From Hofstenia miamia (taxonomy: Eukaryota > Xenacoelomorpha > Acoela): a stretch of 64,000 nt of DNA. Made by a program: the position numbers and the translations under genes. This document shows, one piece after another, positions 1-11,498 of this stretch. Below the pieces are notes generated by a model. It was not told the origin of the DNA, ran no database searches, and was given only the letters and a program-made list of their open reading frames with translations. Where the stretch lies: the NCBI GenBank assembly GCA_004352715.1, contig SCFE01000104.1, forward strand, positions 25,351 to 89,350, given 5' to 3'. The stretch's first letter is position 1. The number at the start of each line of letters is the position of its first letter.

Positions 1-1
1 A

Positions 2-2070
2 ACAGGATTAGAAGTTACAGAGCAGAGGCTTGCAGGACAAGTGCGAAAGTTACAGTTGGATGAGAGTAAAGGGAAAAAGAGAGTTGAACAGGCTAAGCAA
101 AGGGAAGATGAAGTGATAGACTTTGAGACAGAAGTGGCGGAAGCAGCAGAACCAGTGGACGTAGAAACTGAAGCAGCAATCAAGGAAAAGATGAAGGAAG
201 AAATAGGTGAGAGAACTAGGTTGCCAGTTCCAAGAGGAGTTAAGAAAAGCAAGCTAGCAGTAGAGACAGCAAAGGTCAATAAAGTGTTGGAGAGGATAGA
301 TGCTAGGACTGTCACAGAAGTAAATAGCTTAGTGTATGCAGGCGCATGGGAAGTACTGAAGAATGTAGGCATGGACATGAAGAAGAAAAGGCAACAAGAA
401 GATAATAAAGCCAGCATGGGAAAGAAAAATTGAGAAAAAATTTGCAAAGATTAGGCAGCAAATAGGGAGATCAAGACAAGTAAGGCGGTGCAGGACAGGT
501 GCAGGGTAGGTAAAGGGAAGACAATGGAAACTGCAAGAAAGAGCTAAAGAAGAGATAAGTTGCGGAAGCTGAGAAACTAAGAAAATATAGGGCAAGAGCA
601 AAGCAAGCAAGAGACAACATGAAGTTTGAGGCCCAAGAAGGACGATTCTACAAAGGAGGCATGGATAGACTACAGGAAGGCATATGACAGCATATCACAT
701 AGGTGGGTATTGAGGACGTTAGAGGCCAATGGAGTTTCACGGAAATGGGTTGAGTTTCTAGAGAGGGAGATGGGAAAGTGGCAGACTGAGATAGACGGAC
801 ACAGGTTGAGGTTTAGGCGAGGCATATTCCAGGGAGACAGCTTAGCACCACTACTGTTTGTAGTTAGCTTAATCCCCATCACAGAAAAGTTAAAGGAGAC
901 AGGCATAGGGTATAAGATGGAGAAGAATGGTAGAGCAGTAATTCACCTGTGGTACATGGACGACCTGAAGATGTATGCTAGTTCAAGGAAGATGTTGCAG
1001 AAGCAAGTGGAGACATTGGAGAAGGCAAGCAGAGATTCTGGGTTGANNNNNNNNNNNNNNNNNNNNNNNNNNNNNNNNNNNNNNNNNNNNNNNNNNNNNN
1101 NNNNNNNNNNNNNNNNNNNNNNNNNNNNNNNNNNNNNNNNNNNNNNNNNNNNNNNNNNNNNNNNNNNNNNNNNNNNNNNNNNNNNNNNNNNNNNNNNNNN
1201 NNNNNNNNNNNNNNNNNNNNNNNNNNNNNNNNNNNNNNNNNNNNNNNNNNNNNNNNNNNNNNNNNNNNNNNNNNNNNNNNNNNNNNNNNNNNNNNNNNNN
1301 NNNNNNNNNNNNNNNNNNNNNNNNNNNNNNNNNNNNNNNNNNNNNNNNNNNNNNNNNNNNNNNNNNNNNNNNNNNNNNNNNNNNNNNNNNNNNNNNNNNN
1401 NNNNNNNNNNNNNNNNNNNNNNNNNNNNNNNNNNNNNNNNNNNNNNNNNNNNNNNNNNNNNNNNNNNNNNNNNNNNNNNNNNNNNNNNNNNNNNNNNNAA
1501 TGGAGATGTAGATAGGCTGTACATGGCAAGGCATAAGGGAGAGAAAGGGCGGCTAAGTGTGGAGGAAACTGTAGAAGCAGAAGCACTAGGGCTAAAGGAA
1601 TATGTAGAAGAGTAACCTAGAGGATCGCTACTAGAGGTCACTAAGGAGTTAAGGAAGATAAGAACTGAGAGTGAAGGAAAGAAGATATACCAGAGTAGGA
1701 TGGAATCAGAGAGACAAACAAGGTATAGGCAGAAAGCAATGCATGGAGAATACTGGAGGAACACAGAAATGTGTGACAGAGAAGAGACCAACAAGTGGTT
1801 AAAGAAGGCAGGACTGAAGAGATAATGGCAGCACAGGAGCAAGCAATAAGAACAAACTGGGTGAAGAAGCATATAGACAGAAGAGTAGAAGTAAGTGATA
1901 AGTGTAGGCTATGTAAGAAAGAGGCGGAGACAGTAGATCATCTGATAGCAGGATGTGAGAAGTTGGCACAGAATGAGTATAAGTTCAGACATGACAACGT
2001 GGGAAGAATTGTACACTGGAGTTTGAGCAGCCAGCATGGGTTCCCCGACCTGAGAGGGATACCGGCATGA
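2..2070 (+). pseudogene. R2-like non-LTR retrotransposon pol, decayed
   Basis: Remnant of the single ORF of an R2-like (restriction-like-endonuclease type) LINE; the frame is open to the left window edge. Read in order: an N-terminal conserved block (around 220-370, with RLPVPRG and VNSLVYAGAWEV); an RT core at 660-1045 with AWIDYRKAYDS, RGIFQGDSLAPLLF and the catalytic YMDD box; a 452-base N gap; then a C-terminal part at 1500-2068 with HG.YWRNTE, AAQEQAIRTN and a CCHC-type zinc knuckle (CRLC...DHLIAGC) followed by RHDNVGRIVHW. This domain order is typical of the R2-like group. Stops near 1614 and 1822 and several frame changes break it. The RT fingers region is missing: FEAQEGRFYK near 630-655 runs directly into EAWIDYRKAYDS in another frame. 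The RT and C-terminal calls are firm; the exact clade is inference. Confidence 0.8.
1047..1498. other. assembly gap (452 N)
   Basis: Run of N inside the LINE pol; it hides the RT thumb and part of the C-terminal linker. Confidence 0.99.
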
Positions 2071-2090
2071 AGCTGTGAGAAGTAAGAAGC

Positions 2091-2109
2091 AATAATAATA
2101 ATAACAATA
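2091..2109 (+). repeat. (AAT)n 3' tail of the R2-like LINE
   Basis: About 20 bp after the stop codon of the LINE there is an AAT-rich simple repeat, after which the sequence changes to ordinary AT-rich DNA. Short A-rich or trinucleotide tails mark the 3' end of many non-LTR elements, so this probably marks the 3' end of the copy. Confidence 0.5.
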
Positions 2110-2619
2110 GCATGCACTTAAAATATCTGTAATATGATCTAACTTAGTTTTATTTTGGTTCTATATGTAAAGAGCATCAATATTCATAAATACTTGGGAT
2201 TCTTTCTTATATTGTAAAATATTTTATGCTTTTGTGGTTGATATTTATGCATAAATATTTCTGATCTTAGGTGCCCCATAATCAAGGCGATCTAAAATGC
2301 AGGCCATTACACTTTATATATTTACGTTCTAGCGGAGGATGATCAAAATGTTATCTTGAATAAAGAAACTGCAAACTTTTGAGTAAATATATATTTTAGA
2401 AGTGTGCAACAACTAGACCTACAATTCAGTAGCTAAATATTCCTAAAATTTCAACGGAGATAAACTAGAGAGCGGTTTTAGTGGAGAGGATGTTTCAATT
2501 CGTAACATTTCTAAATTTCGTTAACAGCAATATTTTTTCTTTTGTCAATGTTTATTTTACCTTTGAAAACAGTTTTTATATGTTGTTAGACATTCATCGT
2601 AACTATTGTTGCTTACATG
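2110..2619. other. no recognisable feature
   Basis: AT-rich sequence between the LINE tail and the Penelope-like element. I see no coding match on either strand. The lower end of the Penelope-like element may extend into its right half. Confidence 0.5.
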
Positions 2620-2941
2620 ATAGATTTTGTAGGTATTATATATTAACTTTAGCAGAAACTTCTGATAATAGCTCAACCTCTGCTAGAAAACAATTATGTC
2701 CAGTGTCGTGGCCTGTATTATATATCGCCTTGTCCATAGTATGTTTTTCTGCTTTGTTATTAAATGACGACATGTTTCACCAATGTGCCATTTTTGACAA
2801 TCGTCACAGTTATATTTATAAACAACAGATGAAATCAAATCTAATTCAAGAAGATCCTTGCTTTTGATGATATCAGATATTCTTAATGATAGTGAATATT
2901 GGTGTTATGATGGTGTTATTTAGATCTTGGTTTAGGGTTCT

Positions 2942-2976
<35 letters not shown>

Positions 2977-4075
2977 NNNNNNNNNNNNNNNNNNNNNNNN
3001 NNNNNNNNNNNNNNNNNNNNNNNNNNNNNNNNNNNNNNNNNNNNNNNNNNNNNNNNNNNNNNNNNNNNNNNNNNNNNNNNNNNNNNNNNNNNNNNNNNNN
3101 NNNNNNNNNNNNNNNNNNNNNNNNNNNNNNNNNNNNNNNNNNNNNNNNNNNNNNATATATATATATATATAAAATAATATATGGCAAATTCCAATATATT
3201 TTTTCATGGTCTTATGGTTTTAATTTTCAAAGATGTGGCCAGTCATTGGACTTAAGAAGCATTCCTTTACAATCTCTCTAATGTATTTGTGAGGTTAGCC
3301 ATTCTTTATAAATTTCTAAAAAAGTAAATCTAAGGTTTGAGTTATGCTTTTATAGCTTGATGATAAATTCATTATTCTATCATAAATGCCTTTTATTGTT
3401 TTCGTTTAATATTGGCCTTCACAATATGACGAAAATGGAAAGCATAGTCCAGTAACTGTTTCATTCAAGTACTGCAAATTCGATGCCTAATTTGGTCGAT
3501 GATCCAACAAGAAAATATTAATGGCTATTGTGTTCTTGTTCGATTGCAAATTTAATTTCTTCCCTATATTTTTTTAAGGTTTCCAAAAAAGTGCTTTGCA
3601 TTGCTGTTGTTCGAAAAAATTGCAAAAACGTCATCTATATATATCGAAAATATACTATGAATTCTTCACCTTTAAATGATGAATCAATGATATTCATTGC
3701 AAAAGCACCCATTCTTGGCCCAAGGGGTAAGCCCATTGCCATGCCATCAACTTGCTTAAATATTTTTAGATTAATAAAAAAATGTATTCAAACATGCTAA
3801 ATGTTTCCAGAAAAATATCCAGTTGATCCTTAGTAAAAATGGCAAGGATAAGATCATTGAAAGACTTGGTCTAAAATGTGGATCATTCCTTGATTCATGA
3901 ACGTTTGGAAAGCCATATAATCTTGCTGGTCTGGGACCAACACTTCAAATATTATTATAAATGTTTTCTAAAATTGCACTATTATATTTAATATTTCTTA
4001 TAGTTTTTAATTGAATGAATCTTCATCTGCTGTAAAATAGTTTTTCTATAGATTTTTATTTGAAATAACTTCTTG
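2620..4075 (-). pseudogene. Penelope-like element: RT plus GIY-YIG endonuclease
   Basis: Read on the minus strand. RT landmarks: GPRPARLYGFP at about 3937-3905, followed by FRPSLSM (the R.YGLPK and RPI.S block of Penelope-like RTs); AMGLPLGP at 3742-3717; the catalytic RYIDDVFAIF with DD at 3635-3630, where a TA slip shifts the frame; and NG.PHKYIREIVKECF at 3316-3266, with a stop where the family has Tyr. Downstream, 2864-2640 encodes SSVVYKYNC, CDDC, WHIGET and R.L, which is the GIY-YIG nuclease signature with VVY and HIG in place of GIY and YIG. The order RT then GIY-YIG is diagnostic of Penelope-like elements. The linker is split by a (TA)n tract and an N gap. Multiple stops make it a pseudogene; termini were not found. 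Confidence 0.8.
2944..3171. repeat. (TA)n microsatellite containing a 178-N gap
   Basis: Pure TA dinucleotides run into the gap at 2977-3154 and continue on the other side. The tract lies between the RT and GIY-YIG parts of the Penelope-like element. Confidence 0.9.
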
Positions 4076-4082
4076 AATCAAT

Positions 4083-4298
4083 TTAAGCAAAGTGACGACA
4101 AGCAAAACATAATACACCATTCTGAAGAACTGAATATTCAATCCATTTATGGGCATTATAATAAGTTGAGCAGAATCGCCTTTTATTAGTAGAAACAGGG
4201 AAATTGTTCAAAAATGGTTGAACAGGTTTATCAAATTTTGGCAATGAAATATCACTAATTACGGAATAACTGTTTGAGTTGGGTCTTCTTTTATCCAC
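4083..4298 (-). pseudogene. hAT/ZMYM-type transposase N-terminal fragment
   Basis: A 71-codon open stretch on the minus strand reads PVQPFLNNFP, then KRRFCSTYYN, KWIEYS and GVLCFACRHF. The string R.F...+Y....W+EYS.....FC+.CR.F is the TTF-type/ZMYM zinc-finger module at the N-terminus of one large hAT group. Nothing of the catalytic part is seen on either side; the Penelope-like remnant starts directly at its 3' side. It is therefore an orphan fragment, presumably left by a nested insertion or deletion. Confidence 0.55.
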
Positions 4299-5146
4299 AA
4301 GATTGACTATATCCAGGAAAAGTTCATCAAGTCAGGCATTATAGACTCTTTCAAAAGCATTCACTCATTTTCGAAGCGGATGAAAATCTTTATTCCATCA
4401 TAGCAAATATGAAGCATTCCCTCAATGACATGATTATTCAGAGGCAATCCTACAGGGAAACACGACTGAGACCAAAGAAGCCGCCCACTGATGGTCTTTT
4501 AAAAAATTGGTAAATCTCTGGTTGCTAATTGCGATTCATATTAAAAGAAGGTACAAATACAAAAAAACAAATAATTAAAAATAGTCTATGTTACATTATT
4601 GATGAAATACAATATTTGTAATGATAAAATTTTTATTTTAAATGAGTTAAATTTTAAGTTAATGCTTATATTAGCATTGCTATTAGTACCACATTTCACT
4701 TCAGTGAAAGAATACAAATCGATAATGGTTTGTTTCAGCTCACTTCAAATTGCAATGAAAAAAATGTTTTAGGTACTTGGACTTAAATGTAATAACTACA
4801 TGTCTCACCTAACCATTAACTTAAGACTGACTAAGAAACTATGTTTCTTGTTGGCCAATAAACATTAGTAAACGAATGCCCATGTTCCACAACTTTTGTC
4901 TAGCATTGATGAGCCCCCCTTGCAATAGCAGGCTCATAAACACGTTCAACAGCGCGGCGTGTTGTGCACATTACACAGTATGAGCTTGTCAGGCTTACTG
5001 CTACTAACTGCTTCAGCCGCTAAAATAGTCTAAAATTATACCCACTCCCAAGTTTCTTAGATGCAATGCACACAACTGTTAGCAGAAGAGCAAAGTGTTG
5101 TAATGATGTTGATTTGGCGGGTAAATAAATGCTATTACTGATTAAA
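4299..5146. other. no recognisable feature
   Basis: No coding similarity seen. A patch around 4905-5030 is richer in G+C than its surroundings but shows no gene or RNA signature that I can support. Confidence 0.5.
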
Positions 5147-5214
5147 CCCAATAAACAATAAAACGTTTTATACCCCTCTTATAATGGTATAACACGTTGT
5201 AAGACGTCTTAAGA

Positions 5215-5385
5215 TACATCTTCTATACGTCGTATAAAGCACCATTTCTAAACGTTGCTGAAAGCCATCTAGTGTCCACCAAATGATGTTCTAACACGTT
5301 TTCTAAACGTCTTCTAAACGTCTTCTAAACGTCTTCTAGACGTCTTCTAAACGTTTTCTAGACGTCTTCTAGACGTTTTCTAAGT
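5215..5385. repeat. left subterminal 11-bp repeat array
   Basis: About eight consecutive variants of AACGTCTTCTA at 5296-5385, preceded by degenerate copies. C-to-T type variants (AGACGT against AAACGT) alternate along the array. Confidence 0.8.
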
Positions 5386-7079
5386 AACTTTTAAGCTATT
5401 TCTAGGCTATTCATAAGGGTATTGTAAGCAATTTCCCAATGTTTGTTACAATTTGGTCCGGTTTTTTAATGATCCACATCAGTGACTCTCTTTGTCAAGC
5501 AAATTCAATAGTGCATGAATGCGTTTACATTTGTTCATCATAATGAAATCGTTTGACGAATTCAATAGATTATTAATATAAACTCCCCATAGAATGCAAA
5601 TGTTAATTGAATAATCGGAATACACACATTAACATGAACTTGCGCAAGTCAAAATATAACGGCCACATGTAATATATAAAAATAAATTATATAAATATTG
5701 AGTGGCCTGTCAAAGGCAGACATCATTTAACATAATATTTTGCTTATGCGCTAACCGCATAAAGGCAGATTGCTATTGCATATATATATATATATATATA
5801 TACNNNNNNNNNNNNNNNNNNNNNNNNNNNNNNNNNNNNNNNNNNNNNNNNNNNNNNNNNNNNNNNNNNNNNNNNNNNNNNNNNNNNNNNNNNNNNNNNN
5901 NNNNNNNNNNNNNNNNNNNNNNNNNNNNNNNNNNNNNNNNNNNNNNNNNNNNNNNNNNNNNNNNNNNNNNNNNNNNNNNNNNNNNNNNNNNNNNNNNNNN
6001 NNNNNNNNNNNNNNNNNNNNNNNNNNNNNNNNNNNNNNNNNNNNNNNNNNNNNNNNNNNNNNNNNNNNNNNNNNNNNNNNNNNNNNNNNNNNNNNNNNNN
6101 NNNNNNNNNNNNNNNNNNNNNNNNNNNNNNNNNNNNNNNNNNNNNNNNNNNNNNNNNNNNNNNNNNNNNNNNNNNNNNNNNNNNNNNNNNNNNNNNNNNN
6201 NNNNNNNNNNNNNNNNNNNNNNNNNNNNNNNNNNNNNNNNNNNNNNNNNNNNNNNNNNNNNNNNNNNNNNNNNNNNNNNNNNNNNNNNNNNNNNNNNNNN
6301 NNNNNNNNNNNNNNNNNNNNNNNNNNNNNNNNNNNNNNNNNNNNNNNNNNNNNNNNNNNNNNNNNNNNNNNNNNNTTTCCTTACACAAAGTTTCTAGGGC
6401 TTTCTTTATAATATTTGGCCTTGTCACTTAAATACCAGCAATAATTACAGCAAACACCTGGTCTGTGTTAATTAGGTTAGGTAAATGACTGAAGTTAGCC
6501 TATTATTTTTTATATCGCTTGATAAATATCAGCAAAAAGAAACCATGTAAACAGGCTCTTTCAATATTGAATACGTCAAATTAAACCGACATGAAAAATA
6601 ATGGGAACTAAATTCCCGCCATTGCAATTGTCAAATGAAATCAACACGAGGAATCGGTGTTGAACCAATATAATCGATGCTTTAGGTATTTAATATGTTA
6701 ATATTCAAGTTATTATAAGAATAATTTATGCAAAGCTTTAGCACTAAGTGAATATTGCTTGTTAACAAGAGCAAAATTTATTGACAATATACATTTTAAC
6801 GATGTTTCTAAAATTCAATTTAAATTTATTATACGCAAAATTATTAGTGCATTGTTGAAGTATATACGGCAGTACATTTTTCAAATTACCAATACAATTA
6901 TTTCATAAATATAAAATTATGAAATTGACTGTTGTAATGAAATGGCAATGATAATATGTTTGTCATTGTTTATTTCTTTGACTGCCAGCAATTTTTATGC
7001 TGCATAATGCAGTTTTCCCTGTATGTAGCAGAATTACAGAAATTATAGAAATAAATTATCAGTAATGTTTAAATGTGAA

Positions 7080-7345
7080 GTCTACTAAATGTTTTATAAA
7101 CGTTTCTAAGCAACTTCTAAATATTTCCTTGACGTCTTCTAAACGTCTTCTAGACGTTTTCTAAACGTCTTCTAAACGTCTTCTAAACGTCTTCTAGACG
7201 TCTTCTAAACGTCTTCTAAACGTCTTCTAAACCATTTCTAAACGTTAAAGACGTCTTCTACACCTGACATAGATGCCATTTGTAAACGTCTTCTAAACCA
7301 TTTTAAGACGTGTTATAAGACGTCTTCTAAACGTTTTATTGTTTA
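7080..7345. repeat. right subterminal 11-bp repeat array
   Basis: About ten consecutive copies of the same 11-bp unit at 7130-7235 followed by diverged copies up to the terminal repeat. The unit has the same orientation as in the left array even though the termini are inverted. Confidence 0.8.
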
Positions 7346-7352
7346 TTGGGAA

Positions 7353-8410
7353 GGGGGTGCCAAACGATTAGTCTTTTGACTATAGTCAAAATTGCGGTTT
7401 TGTATTATTTTCAAATATTTTGACTAATAGTCAAAACTAGGTTTCTGCGCAAATTTCATTGCATATACATGGAATCTATTAGTATTACTAAGTAGAATTG
7501 CTATAATTACATATAAGATGTAGTTGACTAAAAACATTTGACGGCACAGCCCACACCAAAGAAAATTGAATAATTCATTGGCAATTTATAAACAAGTGCT
7601 GCTAGAAAATTATGTAAACATTTAACCCAATTGCACGTTGCAATCTATAAAGTAAATTTTACATCATAATTATGTTATCAAATCACCCTTTGGAATAGGA
7701 CTTGCGAAGAAATTGATTACCATTTATATTGCATTCATTCAACAAAATGCTAAAACGAAAAACGATGGCAATGATGTCATGACTTATTCAAGTTAATCTA
7801 AACAATTTACTTTTTCAAAGAACCGCAGGCCTAATAACAAATAATATGGAGTAACAACTTTATAAAACATATTTCAAATGTATATGGGAACATTCAACCA
7901 AAATATTTTGACAATCTATTACATAACCATGAGCCACTATAGGGTTAATATGCATTTCCCAATACAAAGTGTATCAAACAGCTATTTGCTCATTCATAAC
8001 CAGTGCGTGCATCATGTAAACATTGAAACATTGAACCCAATTTGCGCGTTGCAATCCACAAGAAGTAATATTGGAAATCAAATCAACCTTTATGAAACAG
8101 CTGTTGCCAATGAAATTAAGTGAAGAACGAGCTAAAGCCAGGTCCTTAATTATATTGTTTATTTATTAATTACATCTAAGATGAAAGTGCAAAGTTATTT
8201 AAAATCAAAATTCCCATTTTCTTTCAAAATTACAATAAGTTGACTATTTGGGGGTGCCACACAGTTAGTCTTTTGACTAATAGTCATTTTCAAATAGAAC
8301 ACTTTCTATTTCATAATTTGACTAATCATAAACTGCGAAAGTCACTTTTTGGGGGTGCCACACGGTTAGTCTTTTGACTATAGTCAAAAGACTAATCGTG
8401 TGACACCCCC
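7353..8410. mobile_element. fold-back (MITE-like) element with GGGGGTG termini
   Basis: A roughly 30-bp terminus GGGGGTGCCAAACGATTAG... occurs at 7353, again at 8250 and 8351 in the same orientation, and inverted at 8381-8410. The last two are back to back and form a 60-bp near-perfect palindrome. Shorter palindromic GACTA(T)AGTC pieces lie inside each terminus. No coding sequence was seen. It starts 2 bp after the preceding TIR element ends. Confidence 0.6.
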
Positions 8411-9943
8411 TTAACTGTCTTCATAGTATGCCATTGATTTCCAAACTATTCTCACAGAAAGTGCGATTTCGCGGGTATTATTGTTATTTTAATGCACATC
8501 ATATTTTATTAAATCGATTTTCGCATGTAATTTTTTATATTTGGACATTTGTGTCTAGATTTTGAGAGGGGCCATGGCTCCCTTAAATGGCTCCACTGGG
8601 CCAGGCTGATCATTGGCTCGGCGGGCATAAGCTGGGATTCGCCCAAATCTCTTGGGACTTAATATTTTTTCCTAAAAATGTTATAAGCATTTTTGCTCTT
8701 TGAAAAATATTAATACCATTGCCAACATGTTTTGTTTAAGAAATTTCAATTGATGTGGTCTATTAGTTATAAATAAAGGAGCTTTTTTTGCCATAGCGAA
8801 TGTTCTTTATCAGAAGACCCTACAATAATTTAATATTTTAAAAGGAGTTGAGTCGAACAATCAGCATTTTTCAAACGACTCAAATACCAGTGTTTTTCGC
8901 TTCCTTGTATTCAGTGCAGCATGGGTATATTCGTCGCCAATGTTGATTATTTGATTCGTATTTAATGTTGAATCCTTAAGTGTATAGTTTATAGAGGCTT
9001 AACATAATAAATTAACTATTTCAAAGTGTCCAGGCATTTCAACTGATCAATTTGCAGACAGTTTAAAGCAGGGTCGTAGTATGCATGGTAGTCAGGTAGT
9101 CACTGCCTGGATAAAATTTAATAAATAGAATGCTACAATTTCGATCTTTTATATTCTTCGATTAATAATTGATATTCTATTGATGTATATAAAAATTAGA
9201 GTTTATAGATCATGTAGACTAACAAATTATATATATTCAGCCGAATTGTTTTTAGCCGTGATTTTTTGGAAATTTGCAACAACAAAATTGATAATAAATC
9301 TACAATGAAAAATCACTAAAAATATTCTAATTAAAAATATGAACTATTATTTCAGAAGAGGTGCCTTTAAGCGTTTGAGTTTGATTCTGTCCAATAGAAT
9401 TTTACTGCAATGCATTCCGAAATTAAAAAAAATTACAGGTCCCAGACTAATTCTTGATTTTTTGTACTCATATTCTGCATTATCGCTTAGCATGCTTTTT
9501 CAACAAACATGCATTTGACCATAGCTGCTTTCTTCTGCTTTTTTAACTGCTTGTTGCTTTCTTGCTATAGCTTTAGTTTTATTATTCCATATTAATATTC
9601 CATAGAATTTTGAAGGCAGGATTTTCTTGTCAAACAGATTGGTATCTTCTATGCCAAATTTGCTAGAGAGAAATATCAATGAAAACAATACGCTTAGGAT
9701 TATCCTGATGAGAAATTGTTTCAATTAATAATATTAAGTGTTGTTGTTCACAGATTGAATGAAATAATTAGTTATCACATTGTTGTAATTCTTATGATAA
9801 ATTTATTTCAAAAAAGCCATCAACTATTTGAATTGCAGCATCAGTTGACTATTAATATTTTAGATTACAAACGAATTCCAGGTACGATATTTTATTTCGA
9901 ATATACTTTAGTTCAACAAATTAAATATATATATATATATATA
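8411..9943. other. no recognisable feature
   Basis: AT-rich. A short G+C-richer patch lies at 8560-8650. Short open frames such as 9500-9724 on the minus strand have no recognisable family and atypical composition. A (TA)n tract at 9926-9943 precedes the Tc1 element. Confidence 0.5.
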
Positions 9944-11498
9944 CACTGCTGATCAAAAGTTTAGGACCATTTAAAAATTTTAAAAATTATAATTCTCCCT
10001 TGATAAATGAATATGATATCATGACTATAGATTACTAATACATCAAGCAAACGGATATGAAATTTTGAAAAAATTCTACTTTTATAATTCATTAAAATTT
10101 GCATTTTTAAAAAACCAACGTGTTGAGTTGTGATCAAAAGTATAAGACCAGGGTTTTATTCCAGGGTCCTACTGGTATTCTAGGTTAGTTTGAAGTTGTC
10201 ATTGGTGGCGGGAAGTGGTCACAATGCCAAAAGCAAGCAAACTCTCTGAATTTGAATGTGGTCAAATCGTTGAACTCCACAAACAAGGTCTGTCACAGCG
10301 TGCAATTGCTGCCGAGCTTCACCGCAGTAAAACTGTGATCTGCAATTTCCTAAAAGACCCCGATGGGTATGGAACAGCCAAATCTACTGGTAGACCAACA
10401 AAAATCACACCCGCATTGGGTAGAAGAATTATGAGGGTAGTTTCTTATGACAGAGGAAGGTCTTCCAGGCAAATTAAGATGCTCACTGATGCCGATTGCA
10501 GTGCAGTAACCATCAGACGATTCTTGAAACAAAAGGGCATGAAGAACAAAAAGCGCCTGCTAAGTCCTTGGTTGCTTCCTCGTCACAAAGAAGCCCGCTT
10601 ACAGTTTGCTCGAGAGCACCAAGCATGGAACGTAGAGACATGGAGCAAAGTCTTGTTTTCCGACGGAAAAAAATTTAATCTTGATGGTCCTGATGGGTTC
10701 CAACGATACTGGCATGACAAAGAAATGCCCCCTGAAATCTTCTCCACACGTCATAGTGGTGGGGGCTCCGTCATGGTGTGGGGTGCTTTTTCCTACAGAG
10801 GAACAATGGTGCTTCAGGTGGTGCAGTGTCGTCAGACTGCAAATGGTTATGTCAACATGTTGCAAAGATCATCTTTAACGATAGAAGGCCCTCGTTTGTT
10901 TGGAGATGACTGGTTTTTCCTGCAGGATAATGCAGCAACCCACGCTGCCTGCCACACCACACCATGACCTTCTTTCAAGAAAATGGCATCTCTCTAGTAC
11001 CTCATCCAGCCTGCTCATCCGATTTAAACCCAATCGAAAATGTTTGGGGGTGGATGGCAAGAGATGTGTACAAAAATGGTAAGCAATTTGCAACAGTAAA
11101 TGAACTCCGTGACGCCATCTTCAGAAGCTGGAGCAACATTCCCCCTACCCTCATGGAAACCCTCATTTCTGGCATGCCACAAAGAATGTTTAAAGTCATC
11201 AACAAGAATGGAGGTCATACTCATTACTAAGTTCAAAATTTACTCTATTCAACGTCCTTGTTGTAGAATTTCCTACAATTTTTGTTAATGGTCTTATAAA
11301 TTTGATCAATTGTGAATGCAGTTTTTGTAAAATAAGTGACATATTTTTATGAATTCATTATATTCATAAGTTTTCGTATCTCTAATCTTTTCATTAGACA
11401 TTATACCTGCCCCTAGTATAGAGACAACAGTTGATTATCACTGAAAATAGTGATTCTTAAAAATTTTCAGGTGGTCTTAAATTTTTGATCAGCAGTGT
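9944..11498 (+). mobile_element. Tc1-type DNA transposon with IR/DR ends
   Basis: Starts with CACTGCTGATCAAAAG and ends with the inverse (...GATCAGCAGTG), each bordered by the TA target, inside a (TA)n tract. The outer TIRs match at 33 of 38 positions. A second copy of the GATCAAAA..T..(A/G)GACCA motif lies inside each end (10132-10150 and 11289-11307), 181-184 bp from the outer copies (9951-9969 and 11473-11491). This is the IR/DR arrangement used as paired transposase binding sites in some Tc1 elements. Length is 1555 bp. The single transposase gene is frameshifted. Confidence 0.93.
10224..11230 (+). pseudogene. Tc1 DD34E transposase, single frameshift
   Basis: Cut-and-paste transposase. 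ATG at 10224 starts [19 protein letters not shown]. An N-terminal helix-turn-helix pair (about residues 7-45), a GRPTK hook (56-60) and a second helical DNA-binding unit (about 65-110) precede the RNase-H-like core: FSD (Asp147), MVWGAFS (about 184-190), LQDNA (Asp235) and, after the break, DLNPIENVWG with the catalytic Glu. The frame breaks near 10960, consistent with loss of one base between the second Asp and the Glu; the last 88 codons continue in the next frame to the stop at 11228-11230. Apart from this lesion the sequence is intact for a family of about 340 residues, so the copy is recent. Confidence 0.92.

Larger units (their letters stand above)
5147..7350. mobile_element. non-coding TIR element with 11-bp subterminal repeats
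   Basis: The left end CCCAATAAACAATAAAACGT is matched as an exact inverted repeat at the right end (7329-7350); 22 bp are identical. Just inside both ends lie arrays of a degenerate 11-bp unit with consensus AACGTCTTCTA (5215-5385 and 7080-7345). The middle has no coding signal and contains a 572-N gap (5804-6375) next to a (TA)n tract. Flanks are AA on both sides, compatible with a 2-bp target duplication but too short to prove it. The superfamily is unknown. Confidence 0.65.

Noticed and set aside
943-1872. Long open frames on the minus strand across the first gap
   Set aside because: They are artefacts of N runs and the antisense of the LINE pol.
2481-2867. Plus-strand open frame of 128 codons
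   Set aside because: It lies opposite the GIY-YIG domain read on the minus strand, and the minus strand explains the conservation.
5220-5400. CRISPR-like array
   Set aside because: Units are contiguous 11-mers without spacers, inside a transposon of a eukaryotic genome.
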